NCBI GenBank assembly: GCA_025352485.1
Contig: JANXTJ010000182.1
Coordinates: forward strand, 1-6,327
Reading direction: 5' to 3'
DNA length: 6,327 nt
Source of the DNA: Salinibacterium sp.
GTDB taxonomy: Bacteria > Actinomycetota > Actinomycetes > Actinomycetales > Microbacteriaceae
Positions within the stretch are counted from its first letter, which is position 1, and each line of letters starts with the position of its first letter. Both the position numbers and the translations under genes were made by a program. Positions 1 to 6,153 of this stretch are shown here, in pieces. The notes under the pieces are model-generated. The model saw only the letters and a list, made by a program, of their open reading frames with translations. It made no database searches and was not told the origin of the DNA.

Positions 1-1
1 A

Positions 2-1258
2 CTGGTCGAGGTGCGCAGCGGGGTGCTGTTGCGCACGAACCGTCGGGGCCGCCTCGACCGCATCCAGGGCGTCAACATCACCCGGCCGCGGCTGGCGCGG
101 GTCTTCGGTGCGGCAAAACTCGAGGTCAACGTGGCCGGCCACGACGCGAATGTGCAGCTCGTCTACCTGGGCTCAGCGGCCGCCGACGAGCTGCGCCGCG
201 AGATTCTGCTGTTGGCCTCCGGCACCGCGTCGGCGGCACGCGCCGCCGAGCCGAACGCGCTCGCGGGTCTGACAGCGGCGGAGAAGGCGCGTGCGCTGGT
301 CGAACAGCGCGCGAAAGAACTGCTCGCCCCCGAGCTCGATCCGGATGCCGTAGCTCCCGAATCCGTAGTGCAAATGCACATGGGGCGCCTCATCGGCTCC
401 ATTATCCTGGGCGGATTCACCCTGTTTGTGTTCCTCGTTCTTGCTGTGTTCATCGCGGTGGCCACCACGACTCGCGACCTCTTCATCCTCGTCGCCTTTG
501 TGCCCGGCATCATCGGCATGGGTAGCTTCTACGTCACCAAATTCACCCGGTCGGTGCGGTACAGCATCGCCGCGACCCCTGACGGCATGCGGGTCGGCTT
601 CGGACTGCTCTCGACCAGCAACGAGACGCTGCCGCCCGGCCGCATCCATGCCGTTCGAGTTCATCAACCGCTGCTCTGGCGACCGTTCGGGTGGTGGGAG
701 ATCACGATCAACCGCGCCACCAGCACCCGATCGCGCGGGTCACATCATTCCCAGACCACCGTGTTGCCGGTGGGCAGTGTCGACGATGTGCGGAAGGTGC
801 TCGCGCTCGTGCTGCCCGCTCGGGATGCCGAGAGCGTTGCTCTGCTCGAGCGCGGCATGACCGGGAGCGGCGCGGACGGCTTCACGAACTCACCGCGACG
901 GGCGGTGATACTGCGCTGGTTTTCGCGGCGCCGTAACGGCTTTGCGACCTCAGGCGATCTGCTGTTGCTGCGCAAGGGTGCCATCTGGCGTGAGCTTCTG
1001 ATCGTGCCGTTGCCGCGGGTGCAGAGCATCGAACTGCGACAGGGGCCGCTGTTGCGCCGCCTGCGTCTGGCCGCGATCAGGCTGCATACCGTTTCGGGCC
1101 CGGTCATCGGGCATATCGGCGCGCTCGATGCCGTCGATGCCACCCACTTCTTCATCCAGTCTGCGGATGCCGCGGTGGCGGCCGCCTCGACCGACACCAG
1201 CCATCGCTGGCGGGCCTCGCCCGACGGCTCGCGCCCCCACGCCGTGGCAGCCTCATGA
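2..1258 (+). CDS. Bacterial PH-domain membrane protein, YdbT-like (5' end missing)
   Basis: The reading frame is open back to the window edge, so the true start lies outside; the GTG at 11 falls in the middle of a domain and is unlikely to be the start. Numbering from that GTG, residues 1-45 are the end of a bacterial PH (bPH2) domain (RIQGVNITRPRLARVFG). Two hydrophobic segments follow at about 127-152 and 157-177. A second bPH2 domain spans about 180-265 (GLLSTSNETLPPGRIHAVRV, then LLWRPFGWW), and a third, more diverged one about 305-390 (LLLLRKGAIWRELLIVPLPR). The tail after 391 is low in complexity. Three such repeats around a membrane segment match the layout of B. subtilis YdbT. The family is membrane-bound and its biochemical role is poorly known. 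The stop codon overlaps the next gene's ATG (ATGA), so the two are probably translated together. A partner YdbS-like gene may lie upstream. Confidence 0.85.
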   Translation: MVEVRSGVLLRTNRRGRLDRIQGVNITRPRLARVFGAAKLEVNVAGHDANVQLVYLGSAAADELRREILLLASGTASAARAAEPNALAGLTAAEKARALVEQRAKELLAPELDPDAVAPESVVQMHMGRLIGSIILGGFTLFVFLVLAVFIAVATTTRDLFILVAFVPGIIGMGSFYVTKFTRSVRYSIAATPDGMRVGFGLLSTSNETLPPGRIHAVRVHQPLLWRPFGWWEITINRATSTRSRGSHHSQTTVLPVGSVDDVRKVLALVLPARDAESVALLERGMTGSGADGFTNSPRRAVILRWFSRRRNGFATSGDLLLLRKGAIWRELLIVPLPRVQSIELRQGPLLRRLRLAAIRLHTVSGPVIGHIGALDAVDATHFFIQSADAAVAAASTDTSHRWRASPDGSRPHAVAAS

Positions 1259-2001
1259 GCCCGCGCTCCGGTCGACTCGGCATCGGTATCATCGGTGCCG
1301 GACGAGTGGGACCCGTGCTCGGGGCGGCGCTCGCGGGAGCCGGCCACGCGATCGTGGGCATCTCCGCGATCTCCGAACACAGCAGGGACCGCGCAGAGGC
1401 GATGCTGCCGGGGGTTCCCATCCTCGAAATTCCCGAGCTCATTGAACGTAGCGAACTGGTGATTCTTGCGGTTCCCGGCGCCGAACTCGAGCGCCTTGTC
1501 ACCGGACTCGCCGCGGCCGGGGCGTGGCAGCCGGGCCAGCTCGTGCTGCACACGGCCGCGAAATACGGGCACTCGGTGCTCGGGGCCGCGACAGCAGCCG
1601 GCGCGATACCGCTGGCCGTGCATCCCGCCATGGTGTTCACCGGCACAAGCCTTGATCTGGTTCGGCTGCGGGAATGTTTCTGCGCCGTCACCGCGCCGAC
1701 CGCCGTTCTTCCGATCGGGCAGGCGCTCGTGGTCGAGATGGGAGCGGAGCCTGTCGTGATTGCAGAGGCCGACCGCGCCAGCTACGCGGAGGCGATCGAG
1801 ACGGCCACCAGTTTCTCGGCCGCGATCGTGGGGCAGGCCGTTGGCCTGCTGGCCGGGCTCGGTATTGATAGCCCGGGGGCGGTGCTGGCCCCGCTGGTGC
1901 GCTCGGCGGTCGAGACGGCCCTCGCCGCCGCGAGTGCGGCTACGATCGATCTGTCGTCACTGGTTTTCGAGCCGGATAGTCAAGACCCGGAGGACAGCTA
2001 G
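1255..2001 (+). CDS. Rossmann-like and DUF2520 domain protein (putative dehydrogenase beside panC)
   Basis: This 248-aa protein begins with a dinucleotide-binding Rossmann fold: a beta strand leads into GxGxxG at residues 14-19 (GAGRVG), and a second strand ends in ILAVPG at 70-75. The DUF2520 part follows, with HTAAKYGHSVL at 99-109 and the family-typical AVHPAMVFTG at 121-130, then a helical region (TSFSAAIVGQAVGLL, 185-199). The ATG at 1255 was chosen because it overlaps the previous stop as ATGA and places the Rossmann motif at the N-terminus; no strong Shine-Dalgarno is seen, so coupled re-initiation is likely. The stop shares one base with the panC start. Actinobacteria often carry this family next to panC (Rv3603c in M. 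tuberculosis). A role as ketopantoate reductase, making pantoate for PanC, fits the fold and place but is inference. The C-terminus seems short: I find no TGPxxRGD-like segment, which I recall from relatives. Confidence 0.87.
   Translation: MSPRSGRLGIGIIGAGRVGPVLGAALAGAGHAIVGISAISEHSRDRAEAMLPGVPILEIPELIERSELVILAVPGAELERLVTGLAAAGAWQPGQLVLHTAAKYGHSVLGAATAAGAIPLAVHPAMVFTGTSLDLVRLRECFCAVTAPTAVLPIGQALVVEMGAEPVVIAEADRASYAEAIETATSFSAAIVGQAVGLLAGLGIDSPGAVLAPLVRSAVETALAAASAATIDLSSLVFEPDSQDPEDS
1989..1993 (+). promoter_or_regulatory. Shine-Dalgarno setting the panC GTG start
   Basis: GGAGG lies 7 bases before the GTG at 2001, inside the last codons of the DUF2520 gene. It supports the GTG at 2001 as the panC start and shows that panC can recruit ribosomes on its own as well as by coupling through the TAGTG overlap. 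Confidence 0.75.
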
Positions 2002-2867
2002 TGAGTGCAGTGTCTCGGCCCGTCGTGTTCGAGACCATCGCAGAGATTCGTGACACCATCGCCGCTGAGCGTCGTGCTGGCCGCACGATTGCGCTCACAC
2101 CGACCCTGGGCGCCCTGCACGAGGGGCACCTCTCACACGTGCGGCGTACGGCAGAACTCGCCGACATCCGGGTCGTCTCGATCTTCGTCAACCCGACCCA
2201 GTTTGGTGCCGGCGAAGATCTCGCGAAATATCCCCGCGACCTCGAATCCGACCTGCGGCTGCTCGGCCCGCTGGGCGTTGCTTTCGTGTTCGCTCCGACC
2301 GAAGCCGAAATGTATCCGGCCGGCCCCACCGAGACGAAAATCACAGCGGGCAAAATTGGCGCGCTGTACGAGGGTGCCGCGCGCCCCGGCCATTTCGACG
2401 GGGTTCTGACGGTCGTCGCGAAGCTCATCGATATCGTCATGCCCGATATCGTCAGCTTCGGCCAGAAAGATGCCCAGCAGCTCTATCTGGTTCGCCGCAT
2501 GATCGATGACCTCAATCTGCCGGTGCGGGTGGAGGTCATCGACACCGTGCGCGAGGCCGACGGGCTCGCGCTGTCCAGCCGCAACCGGTTTCTCGACGCG
2601 AAAGAGCGCCGCGCCGCGCGCACGCTCTCGACGGCGCTGGAAGCGGCAGCGGCATCCGCCGATCGGGGCATCGACGCGGCCCTCGCCGCGGCCCAGGCCG
2701 TCTTCATGGGCGAACCGCTCGTGAAGCTCGACTATTTCAAGATCGTGCAGCCCGCATCGTTCGTGCCCGTTGACGACAACTACCGCGGCAAGGCGATGGC
2801 GATTGTTGCCGCGACTCTGGGTGAAACACGGCTGATCGACAATGAGCAGGTCTACCTCAACAGCTAG
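2001..2867 (+). CDS. panC: Pantothenate synthetase (pantoate--beta-alanine ligase)
   Basis: PanC condenses pantoate with beta-alanine, using ATP through a pantoyl-adenylate intermediate, to make pantothenate (vitamin B5) for coenzyme A; it is cytoplasmic. The 288-aa length is normal for the family. Visible motifs are PTLGALHEGH at 34-43, whose HEGH is the HIGH-like nucleotide motif; the pantoate-binding strand SIFVNPTQFG at 60-69; YPRD at 77-80; RPGHFDGVLTVVAKL at 128-142; GQKDAQQ at 154-160; and READGLALSSRN at 184-195, the KMSKS equivalent. The usual Met of PTMG is Leu36 here. The GTG start overlaps the previous stop by one base and has a good Shine-Dalgarno. No panB or panD is in the window, so ketopantoate and beta-alanine must come from genes elsewhere or from uptake. 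Identification is secure. Confidence 0.97.
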   Translation: MSAVSRPVVFETIAEIRDTIAAERRAGRTIALTPTLGALHEGHLSHVRRTAELADIRVVSIFVNPTQFGAGEDLAKYPRDLESDLRLLGPLGVAFVFAPTEAEMYPAGPTETKITAGKIGALYEGAARPGHFDGVLTVVAKLIDIVMPDIVSFGQKDAQQLYLVRRMIDDLNLPVRVEVIDTVREADGLALSSRNRFLDAKERRAARTLSTALEAAAASADRGIDAALAAAQAVFMGEPLVKLDYFKIVQPASFVPVDDNYRGKAMAIVAATLGETRLIDNEQVYLNS

Positions 2868-2879
2868 CTAGGCGGCCGC

Positions 2880-2892
2880 GGCGCTAAGCGCC
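2880..2892. repeat. Short inverted repeat between panC and lysS
   Basis: GGCGC-TAA-GCGCC is a perfect 5-bp stem with a 3-base loop, ending 2 bases before the presumed lysS -10 box. No T-tract follows, so it is not a classic terminator. It could be a weak terminator for the panC transcript or a protein-binding site over the lysS promoter. A chance palindrome is possible in DNA this rich in G and C. Confidence 0.35.
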
Positions 2893-2894
2893 GG

Positions 2895-2910
2895 TAACAT
2901 GGGACGGCTA
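2895..2910 (+). promoter_or_regulatory. Probable lysS promoter (-10 TAACAT), near-leaderless
   Basis: TAACAT at 2895-2900 fits the actinobacterial TAnnnT -10 consensus. The lysS ATG starts 9 bases after it, so a transcript starting 6-7 bases after the box would carry only about 2-3 bases of leader. No convincing -35 box is visible. The only Shine-Dalgarno-like run is GGGA at 2901-2904, which would then lie upstream of the transcript. lysS may also be read through from panC. Confidence 0.45.
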
Positions 2911-4424
2911 TGAGCGACGACACCAGCCCCACCCCAGAGCCCGCCGCAGAACCGTCCGCAGAGGACATCTTCGAGCAGAAGGCGGTGCGCCTGGCCAAGC
3001 GCGACAAGCTCATCGCGAGCGGTCGCGAGGCCTACCCGGTGGCGGTTCCCGTTGACACCACGATCGGTGCTCTGCGCGAGCAGTTCGCGCACCTCGTCGC
3101 GGATGACACCACCGGCCAGACCGTCGGCATCGCCGGCCGCTTGGTGTTTCAGCGCAACACCGGCAAGCTGTGCTTCGCGACCCTGCAATCGGGGGACGGC
3201 TCGCGCATCCAGGCCATGGTGAGCCTTGCCGAGGTGGGCGAAGATTCGCTCAACGAGTGGAAAGAATTTGTCGACCTGGGTGACCATGTCTTCGTCAGCG
3301 GCGAGGTCATCTCGAGTCGTCGCGGCGAGCTTTCGGTGATGGTGACGACCTGGCAGATCGCGGCAAAGGCCATCCTGCCGCTGCCGAACATGTATTCAGA
3401 GCTCAGCGACGAGGCCAGGATGCGCAGCCGCTACCTCGACCTGATCGTGCGGGAGCAGGCGCGCACTACCGTCCGCGCGCGGGCGGCCGTCAACGCCTCA
3501 TTGCGCAACACCTTCACGGAGCGCGCCTACCTCGAGGTCGAGACCCCGATGTTGCAGACGATTCACGGCGGGGCATCTGCGCGCCCCTTCGCGACCCGCA
3601 GCAACGCTTTCGACACCGAACTTTTTCTGCGCATCGCGCCCGAGCTCTTCCTCAAGCGTGCTGTCGTCGGGGGCATCGACCGGGTCTACGAGATCAACCG
3701 CAACTTTCGCAACGAGGGTGCCGACTCAACCCATTCGCCCGAGTTCGCCATGCTGGAGGCATACGAGGCATACGGCGACTACCACCAGATGGCCGACCTG
3801 ACTCAGGAGCTCGTGCAGAAGGCCGCGATCGCGGTATCCGGTGGGCTCGTGGTGACCTGGGCGGATGGCACGGAGTATGACCTGGGCGGGCAGTGGGATC
3901 GCATCTCGATGTATGACTCGCTCACCGCTGCATCCGGTCTGGCCATCACGCCACAGAGCTCGGTCGCCTTCCTGCAGGAGCACGCGGAAACGGTCGGCGT
4001 TCAGGTGCCGCTGGCCACCCACGGCAAGCTGGTCGAAGAGCTCTGGGAGCACTACATCAAGCCAGGTCTCACGCGCCCGACCTTCGTCATGGACTTCCCG
4101 GTCGACACCTCGCCGCTCGTGCGGGACCACCGCTCGATCGCGGGTGTGGTCGAGAAGTGGGATCTATACATCCGCGGCTTCGAGCTCGCCACCGGCTACT
4201 CCGAGCTGGTCGACCCGGTCGTGCAGCGCGAGCGTTTTGTCGCGCAGGCGTTGCTCGCGAGTAAGGGCGACCCCGAGGCGATGCGTCTCGACGAGGAGTT
4301 TCTGCGGGCGCTTGAACACGGGATGCCGCCTACCGGTGGCATGGGCATGGGAATCGATCGACTACTCATGGCGATCACGGGTCTGGGGATCCGCGAGACG
4401 ATCCTGTTCCCGTTGGTCAAGTAG
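2910..4424 (+). CDS. lysS: Lysine--tRNA ligase, class II
   Basis: LysRS activates lysine with ATP and loads it onto tRNA-Lys in the cytoplasm. The 504-aa protein has the full class II layout. An acidic, Pro-rich leader (1-17) precedes a helix and the OB-fold anticodon-binding domain at about 70-155 (GKLCFATLQSGDGSRIQ, GELSVMV). The catalytic core holds motif 1 (YLEVETPML, 207-215), GGASARPF (220-227), motif 2 (RVYEINRNFRNEG, 258-270, then HSPEF, 275-279) and motif 3 (GMGMGIDRLL, 477-486, ending ETILFPLVK). Lysine-site Glu283, Tyr285 and Glu432 are present by comparison with E. coli; the usual Asn of the NGFSEL segment is Thr428 and the Phe is Tyr430 (TGYSEL), which I believe is common in actinobacterial LysRS. 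The ATG at 2910 gives the expected N-terminus. It follows panC by 42 bases; no T-box or other leader fits there. Confidence 0.97.
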   Translation: MSDDTSPTPEPAAEPSAEDIFEQKAVRLAKRDKLIASGREAYPVAVPVDTTIGALREQFAHLVADDTTGQTVGIAGRLVFQRNTGKLCFATLQSGDGSRIQAMVSLAEVGEDSLNEWKEFVDLGDHVFVSGEVISSRRGELSVMVTTWQIAAKAILPLPNMYSELSDEARMRSRYLDLIVREQARTTVRARAAVNASLRNTFTERAYLEVETPMLQTIHGGASARPFATRSNAFDTELFLRIAPELFLKRAVVGGIDRVYEINRNFRNEGADSTHSPEFAMLEAYEAYGDYHQMADLTQELVQKAAIAVSGGLVVTWADGTEYDLGGQWDRISMYDSLTAASGLAITPQSSVAFLQEHAETVGVQVPLATHGKLVEELWEHYIKPGLTRPTFVMDFPVDTSPLVRDHRSIAGVVEKWDLYIRGFELATGYSELVDPVVQRERFVAQALLASKGDPEAMRLDEEFLRALEHGMPPTGGMGMGIDRLLMAITGLGIRETILFPLVK

Positions 4425-4440
4425 CCCGCTCTCACCGGGC
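4424..4440 (+). terminator. Weak hairpin just after lysS
   Basis: GCCCG and CGGGC form a 5-bp GC-only stem around a 7-base loop, starting at the last base of the lysS stop codon. No T-run follows, so intrinsic termination would be weak. It may instead end or stabilise the lysS mRNA just before the next promoter. Confidence 0.25.
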
Positions 4441-4456
4441 CGCAGCGATCGTCAAC

Positions 4457-4470
4457 TAGGCTGCAACGCG
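4457..4470 (+). promoter_or_regulatory. -10 box TAGGCT placed for a leaderless mRNA
   Basis: TAGGCT at 4457-4462 matches the actinobacterial TAnnnT -10 consensus and is followed by exactly 7 bases and then the GTG at 4470. That spacing would put the transcription start on the G of the start codon, the arrangement of leaderless actinobacterial genes. No Shine-Dalgarno precedes the GTG, which agrees. No clear -35 box is visible. It would drive the three small genes that follow. Confidence 0.6.
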
Positions 4471-4607
4471 TGACCGACCTCAAGCTGCCGAGTGATCCGA
4501 AGCCCGGGCCCTCGATGAGCCGCATTGCGATCTGGGTCATCGTCGGCGGCGTCGGGCTTTACCTCGTGATCTCCGGTGTGGTCGGGATCATCACCAAGGG
4601 CCAGTAG
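4470..4607 (+). CDS. Small single-pass membrane protein, 45 aa, unknown function
   Basis: I do not recognise a named family. GTG starts a 45-codon frame: a hydrophilic, proline-rich head (MTDLKLPSDPKPGPS, 1-15), one long hydrophobic segment at about 19-41 (IWVIVGGVGLYLVISGVVGI) and a short TKGQ tail. No signal-peptidase site is evident, so it is probably an inner-membrane anchor-type peptide. The GTG at 4470 is preferred over the internal ATG at 4515 because of the -10 box exactly 7 bases upstream. The stop shares one base with the next GTG (TAGTG). Support for coding comes from the promoter placement, the clean amphipathic-to-hydrophobic layout and the coupled chain of three such frames; no homology search was possible. 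Confidence 0.7.
   Translation: MTDLKLPSDPKPGPSMSRIAIWVIVGGVGLYLVISGVVGIITKGQ
4596..4600 (+). promoter_or_regulatory. Shine-Dalgarno for the 32-aa small gene
   Basis: AAGGG lies 6 bases before the GTG at 4607, within the last codons of the 45-aa gene. It favours GTG 4607 over the in-frame ATG at 4634, whose nearest purine run (AGGAG, 4616-4620) is 13 bases away. Confidence 0.5.
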
Positions 4608-4705
4608 TGGATCGCAGGAGTTCCCGGCTCGTCATGGCCCTCGCTCTAGGGGGGCTCCTGATTGTCGTCGCGGTGGCATTCATTATCAAGAGCTACTCTG
4701 GGTAG
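4607..4705 (+). CDS. Very small membrane peptide, 32 aa, unknown function
   Basis: This 32-codon frame has a basic head (MDRRSSR) followed by one hydrophobic segment at about 8-27 (LVMALALGGLLIVVAVAFII) and a short KSYSG tail. The positive-inside rule suggests the N-terminus is in the cytoplasm. It begins on the last base of the preceding stop and ends immediately before the next ATG (TAG followed directly by ATG), so all three small frames are likely read as one translational unit. At this length coding status cannot be proven from one sequence; the exact junctions and the Shine-Dalgarno are the evidence. No family is recognised. Confidence 0.55.
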   Translation: MDRRSSRLVMALALGGLLIVVAVAFIIKSYSG

Positions 4706-4885
4706 ATGCCCCAGGACTTCTGGTCGAACGCGATCTTTTCCGTCACCCCAACAATTCTTGTCGGTCTGATCTTTTGGTTCGCGATGCGCGCCATCATTCG
4801 TGCCGATCGCACCGAGCGCAAGGTCTACGCCCGTATTGAGGCCGAAGAGCGCGCCAAGCTCGAGAAGGTCAGCTCCGGCTCCTGA
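4706..4885 (+). CDS. Small membrane protein with charged C-terminal helix, 59 aa
   Basis: ATG follows the previous stop with no gap. The 59-aa product has a short head (MPQDFWSN), one transmembrane segment at about 10-31 (IFSVTPTILVGLIFWFAMRA) and a strongly charged helical tail from 32 on (RADRTERKVYARIEAEERAK) that should lie in the cytoplasm under the positive-inside rule. The pattern (aromatic-rich membrane span, then IIRADR and YARIEAEER) resembles short hypothetical proteins I recall from other Micrococcales, so this is the best supported of the three small genes. Function is unknown; the charged tail could dock a soluble partner. It ends 17 bases before the convergent aminotransferase-like gene. 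Confidence 0.75.
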   Translation: MPQDFWSNAIFSVTPTILVGLIFWFAMRAIIRADRTERKVYARIEAEERAKLEKVSSGS

Positions 4886-4902
4886 GCCACGCGAACGGCA
4901 AG

Positions 4903-6153
4903 TTACGGCAACGCCGTCGCCAGCTCGGTGAGCAGGCGATCGGCATCCGCGATGCTGAACGGCAGCGGGGGCCGGATCTTCAGGGTGTCGTTGGCGGGCC
5001 CTGCGGCAGAGATCAGCACTCGACGAGCCCTGAGCGCGTTGACGGCCGCCACGGCGACTCTCTCGTTCTCCAGCTGCGCGCCGATGAACAGCCCAGCGCC
5101 GCGCACCTCGACGAACCGCCCGAGGTGGGTCAGTCCGGCGACAAGATAGTCGCCCACTACCCGTGCGTTTCCAATCAGGTTCTCGTCGCGCAGCACGTCG
5201 AGGGTGGCCTGCGCCGCGGCAATCGAGACGGAGCTTCCGCCGAACGTGTTGAAGTAGCGGCCGTGGCTGTTGAATTCGTCGACCAGCTCTCTGCGGGCAA
5301 GCATGGCGGCGATTGGCGCCCCGTTGCCCATCGGCTTGCCCACCGTCACGATGTCGGGCCTCAGGGCGTGGCGCTCGAAGCCCCACATGCCGGTGCCGAG
5401 CCGCCCGAAGCCCGGCTGCACCTCGTCGGCGATGACGAGGCCGCCGGCCCGATGAACGGCGGCGGCGGCGTGCGCCAGCCCTGGCACATCGGCGAAGACG
5501 CCGTCAGAGGCAAAGATCGTATCGACGATGAGGGCGGCGGGCCGGATGCCGGCCAGCGCGAGGTCGGCTATCGCAGCTTCAACGGCCTCCGCGAATCCGA
5601 TGCCGGGCCCCGGCGCCGGGATCACCCGCGTCCAGTCGGCCAGTGATTGCACTCCGCCGAGGGAGGGCGAGATCGCCGCGATCTCGGTCGTGACGCCATG
5701 GTAGGCGTTGCGCGTCACGATCACACCGGTGCCCCCGGTCGCAAGTTTGGCGATCCGCAGCGCGAGGTCGTTCGCCTCCGATCCCGTGCAGGTAAACATG
5801 ACATTGGCGATGTGCTCTGGCAGGGTCGACAGCAGGTCTTCCGCGTAGTTCACCGTCGGTTCAGACAGGTAGCGAGTGTGCGTGGTCAGTAGCGCGGCCT
5901 GCGCTGCGATCGCGGCCACCACGCGCGGGTGAGCGTGGCCCACCGAAGGAACATTGTTGTATGCGTCGAGGTACTCGACGCCATCCACGTCATAGACCTT
6001 CGTTCCACTACCGCGCGCGAGCTGCACGGGGTCCTGATAAAACAGCCGGTAGGCCGAGCCCATCGCGCGCGCGCGGCGCTCGATCAGATCTCGGACGGGT
6101 GGCTCGAGGCCGGCCGAATCTGTCGGATCAAAGTAGGTGGTCGGGCCGGCCAT
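4903..6153 (-). CDS. Class III PLP enzyme, probable amino-alcohol-phosphate phospho-lyase
   Basis: This 416-aa fold-type I PLP enzyme of aminotransferase class III has the phosphate-cup motif TGSEAND at 123-129, aromatic AYHG at 150-153, the pyridine-binding Asp243 in IADEVQPGFGR (241-251), the Schiff-base Lys273 in VGKPMGNG (271-278) and Thr303 in NTFGG. Its N-terminal half (YRLFYQDPVQLARGSG, then YLDAYNNVPSVGHAHP and THTRYLSEP) resembles the AGXT2L branch, whose characterised members are ammonia- and phosphate-eliminating lyases acting on phosphoethanolamine or 5-phosphohydroxylysine rather than true transaminases. A coupled upstream gene that looks like a small-molecule kinase strengthens this. 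The ATG at 6153 has a strong Shine-Dalgarno and overlaps the upstream stop as TGATG. The exact substrate cannot be read from the sequence; an ordinary omega-transaminase is the main alternative. Its 3' end converges on the small membrane genes. Confidence 0.9.
   Translation of the reverse strand: MAGPTTYFDPTDSAGLEPPVRDLIERRARAMGSAYRLFYQDPVQLARGSGTKVYDVDGVEYLDAYNNVPSVGHAHPRVVAAIAAQAALLTTHTRYLSEPTVNYAEDLLSTLPEHIANVMFTCTGSEANDLALRIAKLATGGTGVIVTRNAYHGVTTEIAAISPSLGGVQSLADWTRVIPAPGPGIGFAEAVEAAIADLALAGIRPAALIVDTIFASDGVFADVPGLAHAAAAVHRAGGLVIADEVQPGFGRLGTGMWGFERHALRPDIVTVGKPMGNGAPIAAMLARRELVDEFNSHGRYFNTFGGSSVSIAAAQATLDVLRDENLIGNARVVGDYLVAGLTHLGRFVEVRGAGLFIGAQLENERVAVAAVNALRARRVLISAAGPANDTLKIRPPLPFSIADADRLLTELATALP

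Noticed and set aside
173..667. Minus-strand frame of 164 codons opposite the PH-domain gene
   Set aside because: Low-complexity, His/Gly/Arg-rich translation with no domain; the opposite strand has clear bPH2 motifs.
745..1623. Open frame of 292 codons on the minus strand
   Set aside because: It lies fully across the PH-domain and DUF2520 genes, is Arg/Ala/Gly-rich, shows no recognisable motif, and is the usual shadow of GC-rich codon bias.
1941..1946. TACGAT as a possible -10 box before panC
   Set aside because: It lies inside the DUF2520 gene more than 50 bases from the panC start, with no matching -35 box; operon read-through explains panC expression.
3823..3834. 12-base palindrome CCGCGATCGCGG
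   Set aside because: It lies inside lysS and encodes an ordinary Ala-Ile-Ala stretch; expected by chance in GC-rich coding DNA.
4576..4839. Plus-strand frame of 87 codons spanning the small-gene cluster
   Set aside because: Its translation is Arg/Ser-rich and lacks a membrane segment or signals, while the three competing frames have coherent transmembrane layouts and coupled junctions.
4905..4917. Hairpin ACGGC-AAC-GCCGT as terminator between convergent genes
   Set aside because: Only 5 bp, no T-run on either strand, and within the coding end of the PLP enzyme.
5609..5620. 12-base palindrome CCCGGCGCCGGG
   Set aside because: It sits in the codons of a Pro/Gly loop (APGPG) of the PLP enzyme and far from any promoter.
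5125..5646. Plus-strand frame of 173 codons opposite the PLP enzyme
   Set aside because: The PLP enzyme on the other strand has all catalytic motifs; this frame is a codon-bias shadow.
6064..6075. Alternating CG run
   Set aside because: It encodes Arg-Ala-Arg-Ala in the PLP enzyme; too short to suggest a repeat or Z-DNA element.
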